A DNA stretch of 17,229 nucleotides from CAZVIJ01 sp964626735. GTDB lineage: Bacteria; Patescibacteriota; Dojkabacteria; JAOAGR01. Both the position numbers and the translations under genes were made by a program. The stretch covers positions 1 through 17,229 of the forward strand of contig CAZVIJ010000042.1 of NCBI GenBank assembly GCA_964626735.1. Direction: 5' to 3'. Positions 16,021 through 17,229 of this stretch are shown piece by piece. Under the pieces are notes generated by a model, which did no database searches, was not told the origin of the DNA, and saw nothing but the letters and a program-made list of their open reading frames with translations. Position 1 is the stretch's first letter; every line of letters begins with the position of its first letter.

Positions 16021-16155
16021 AAAGTCCTCCTGCAAGGAAAATGCGGCCTATGTTTTTTATTGGGCGTATCGAAGATAGCCCAATCCCAAGGACGTATCGC
16101 GTAAGCAATAGACCGGGGAAAAAACATCGCCGCATTTTCCTTGCAGGAGGACTTT
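16021..16155 (+). repeat. Structured inverted-repeat element, copy 2 (plus orientation), 27-bp perfect arms
   Basis: The arms 16021-16047 and 16129-16155 are perfect 27-bp reverse complements. A CT/C internal loop follows, then ATG plus six T (16050-16058) pairs with six A plus CAT (16119-16127), giving about 36 bp in total. Inside are ATTGGGC (16059-16065) with GCCCAAT (16078-16084), topped by TATC-GAA-GATA; a CCCAAG box (16085-16090); a second hairpin with TAT/ATA, GC/GC and a GTAA loop of the GNRA type (16101-16104); and GGGG (16115-16118). The core matches copy 1 read on the minus strand. The right arm ends 3 nt before the TATAAT of the dehydratase gene. No in-frame coding content. Function unknown; it could act as RNA or as folded DNA. 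Confidence 0.8.
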
Positions 16156-16158
16156 GTC

Positions 16159-16164
16159 TATAAT
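16159..16164 (+). promoter_or_regulatory. -10 box of the dehydratase gene, leaderless geometry
   Basis: A perfect TATAAT ends 6 nt before the ATG at 16171, so transcription would begin at or beside the start codon. The -35 position (TTTCCT, 16136-16141, 3 of 6) falls inside the right arm of structured copy 2. Cruciform or hairpin formation would therefore hide it. Confidence 0.5.
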
Positions 16165-16170
16165 CACTTA

Positions 16171-17187
16171 ATGAAACGAGCTCTCATCACCGGCGTAACT
16201 GGGCAAGATGGTTCTTATCTTGCAGAACTGCTTCTTTCCAAAGGATATGAAGTATATGGTCTTATTCGACGTACGAGTACCCCGAATCTCGGGCGCATTA
16301 GCCACCTGATCACGAAGATAAAGCTGCTCAACGCGGACCTGCTCGATGAGCACTCGCTTATTGAAGCCGTTAAGCAGGCTGACCCCGATGAAGTATACAA
16401 TTTAGCAGCGCAGTCGTTTGTACCGGCGTCTTGGGGGCAACCGGTATTGACCGGAGAGTTCACCGCATTAGGCGTTACCAGAATGCTTGAAGCTGTACGG
16501 TTGGTGAAGCCGGATGCGAAGTTTTACCAAGCATCGTCGTCTGAAATGTTCGGGAAAGTGCAGGCAGTGCCCCAAACCGAAACAACTTCGTTCTACCCGA
16601 GATCACCGTACGGGGTGGCGAAACTGTACGGTCACTGGATTACGGTAAATTATCGTGAATCGTACGATATGTTTACGTGTTCTGGTATCCTTTTCAACCA
16701 TGAGTCTCCCCGCAGAGGGCTGCAATTTGTCACAAAAAAAGTTACAACCGCAGTCGCATGTATCAAGAACGGAATCAAAAACGTTCCGCTCAACGAGAAC
16801 AACGAACCGATCGTCGACGAGCAAGGTCGGGTACATCTCGGAAACCTTGACGCCAAACGTGATTGGGGATTTGCGGGCGATTACGTCGAGGCGATGTGGA
16901 TGATGCTTCAGGCAGAGACCCCCGACGATTACGTTATTGCAACGAACGAGACGCATTCCATTCGCGAGTTGGTTGATGTCGCGTTCAACGCTGCGGGAAT
17001 CCCGGATTGGGAGAAGCATGTATACGTCAATCCGAAATTCTATCGACCCGCGGAAGTCGATTTGTTGATCGGCGACTATACCAAGGCGAAAGACCAAATT
17101 GGATGGGAGCCGAAAACTTCGTTCAAAGAATTGGTCGAAATGATGGTCGAAAATGACCTTAAGGAAACCTTGATCTATGACAAGTAG
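16171..17187 (+). CDS. gmd: GDP-mannose 4,6-dehydratase
   Basis: 338 aa. It converts GDP-mannose to GDP-4-keto-6-deoxymannose, the first step toward GDP-fucose, GDP-rhamnose, GDP-perosamine and similar donors. The NADP-binding motif GVTGQDG is at 8-14. The catalytic set of the extended SDR family is visible: Ser/Glu in SSSEMFG (122-128) and Tyr147/Lys151 in SPYGVAK. NHESPRRG (176-183) is the hallmark of this family. LDAKRDWGFAGDYVEAMW is also typical. Length is within the usual range. The ATG at 16171 is chosen over a TTG at 16141 because MKRALITG begins right at the first strand and a TATAAT ends 6 nt upstream. The next gene overlaps it by 11 nt. The guanylyltransferase at 8181 would supply its substrate. 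Confidence 0.95.
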   Translation: MKRALITGVTGQDGSYLAELLLSKGYEVYGLIRRTSTPNLGRISHLITKIKLLNADLLDEHSLIEAVKQADPDEVYNLAAQSFVPASWGQPVLTGEFTALGVTRMLEAVRLVKPDAKFYQASSSEMFGKVQAVPQTETTSFYPRSPYGVAKLYGHWITVNYRESYDMFTCSGILFNHESPRRGLQFVTKKVTTAVACIKNGIKNVPLNENNEPIVDEQGRVHLGNLDAKRDWGFAGDYVEAMWMMLQAETPDDYVIATNETHSIRELVDVAFNAAGIPDWEKHVYVNPKFYRPAEVDLLIGDYTKAKDQIGWEPKTSFKELVEMMVENDLKETLIYDK

Positions 17188-17229
17188 GAAAATTGGCGTA
17201 ATAACTGGATTTACCGGCCAGGATGGTGC
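17177..17229 (+). CDS. Second GMD-type sugar-nucleotide dehydratase or related SDR, N-terminus only
   Basis: Seventeen codons are visible from the ATG at 17177 before the window ends: MTSRKIGVITGFTGQDG. GFTGQDG repeats the NADP-binding motif GVTGQDG of the dehydratase just upstream, and QDG in this place is characteristic of GDP-mannose 4,6-dehydratases rather than of epimerases or 4-keto reductases in general. It overlaps the upstream gene by 11 nt and so is probably co-translated. Either a tandem paralogue or a different extended SDR using the same sugar would fit. The rest is outside the window. Confidence 0.7.
   Translation, partial: MTSRKIGVITGFTGQDG

Noticed and set aside
15830..16155. 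Intrinsic terminators as an explanation of the two stem-loops
   Set aside because: Neither copy is followed by a T tract on either strand, and the multi-hairpin conserved core is not a terminator feature.
15832..16170. CRISPR array or ordinary insertion sequence in the long gap
   Set aside because: There are no regularly spaced direct repeats, no transposase frame and no target-site duplication that I can see.
16141..16170. TTG start adding ten residues to the dehydratase
   Set aside because: It lies in the hairpin arm and upstream of the -10 box; the ATG at 16171 begins exactly at the first beta strand.

Overview
The window is a chromosomal glycan-biosynthesis locus from an unidentified bacterium. 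It has 15 coding sequences, two of them cut by the window edges, and base composition looks moderate by eye. None of the starts has a clear Shine-Dalgarno sequence. Several genes carry a -10 box only 5-10 nt before the ATG, so leaderless translation seems common. All 13 visible stop codons are TAA (7) or TAG (6), never TGA. These traits would fit a Patescibacteria/CPR-like organism, but taxonomy cannot be proven from this window and is an inference.

Layout. On the minus strand, 1-1432 holds a secreted protein (partial) and a GtrB/DPM1-like membrane GT2. On the plus strand, 1577-3064 holds a soluble DPM1-like GT2 and a class I methyltransferase. Two polytopic GT-C-like membrane proteins follow on the minus strand (3110-6580). 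A third GT-C protein and mannose-1-phosphate guanylyltransferase are on the plus strand (6660-9245). An ALG11-like GT4 is on the minus strand (9253-10446), convergent with it. The plus strand then carries an unrecognised 200-aa protein, a GT4, a coiled-coil methyltransferase and a double-GT4 protein (10555-15831), the last three overlapping end to start. After a 339-bp non-coding gap come GDP-mannose 4,6-dehydratase (16171-17187) and the start of a second protein with the same nucleotide-binding motif (17177 to the edge).

How the genes work together. The guanylyltransferase makes GDP-mannose and the dehydratase converts it to GDP-4-keto-6-deoxymannose, the precursor of GDP-rhamnose, GDP-fucose or related sugars. 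The GT4 enzymes would use these nucleotide sugars. The GT2 enzymes would charge a polyprenyl-phosphate carrier for the GT-C enzymes, which act outside the membrane. The methyltransferase next to the double GT4 recalls polymannose O-antigen systems (WbdD/WbdA). No flippase, ABC exporter or polymerase is visible.

The most striking feature is the gap at 15832-16170. It holds two copies, in opposite orientation, of a structured element of about 117 and 135 nt. Their cores share sequence (an outer stem with a conserved CT internal loop, a TGGGC/GCCCA hairpin, a CCCAAG box, a second hairpin and a GGGG box). The outer stems are unrelated in sequence but fully paired in each copy, and several inner pairs differ by compensatory changes. 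I do not recognise this as a known family.
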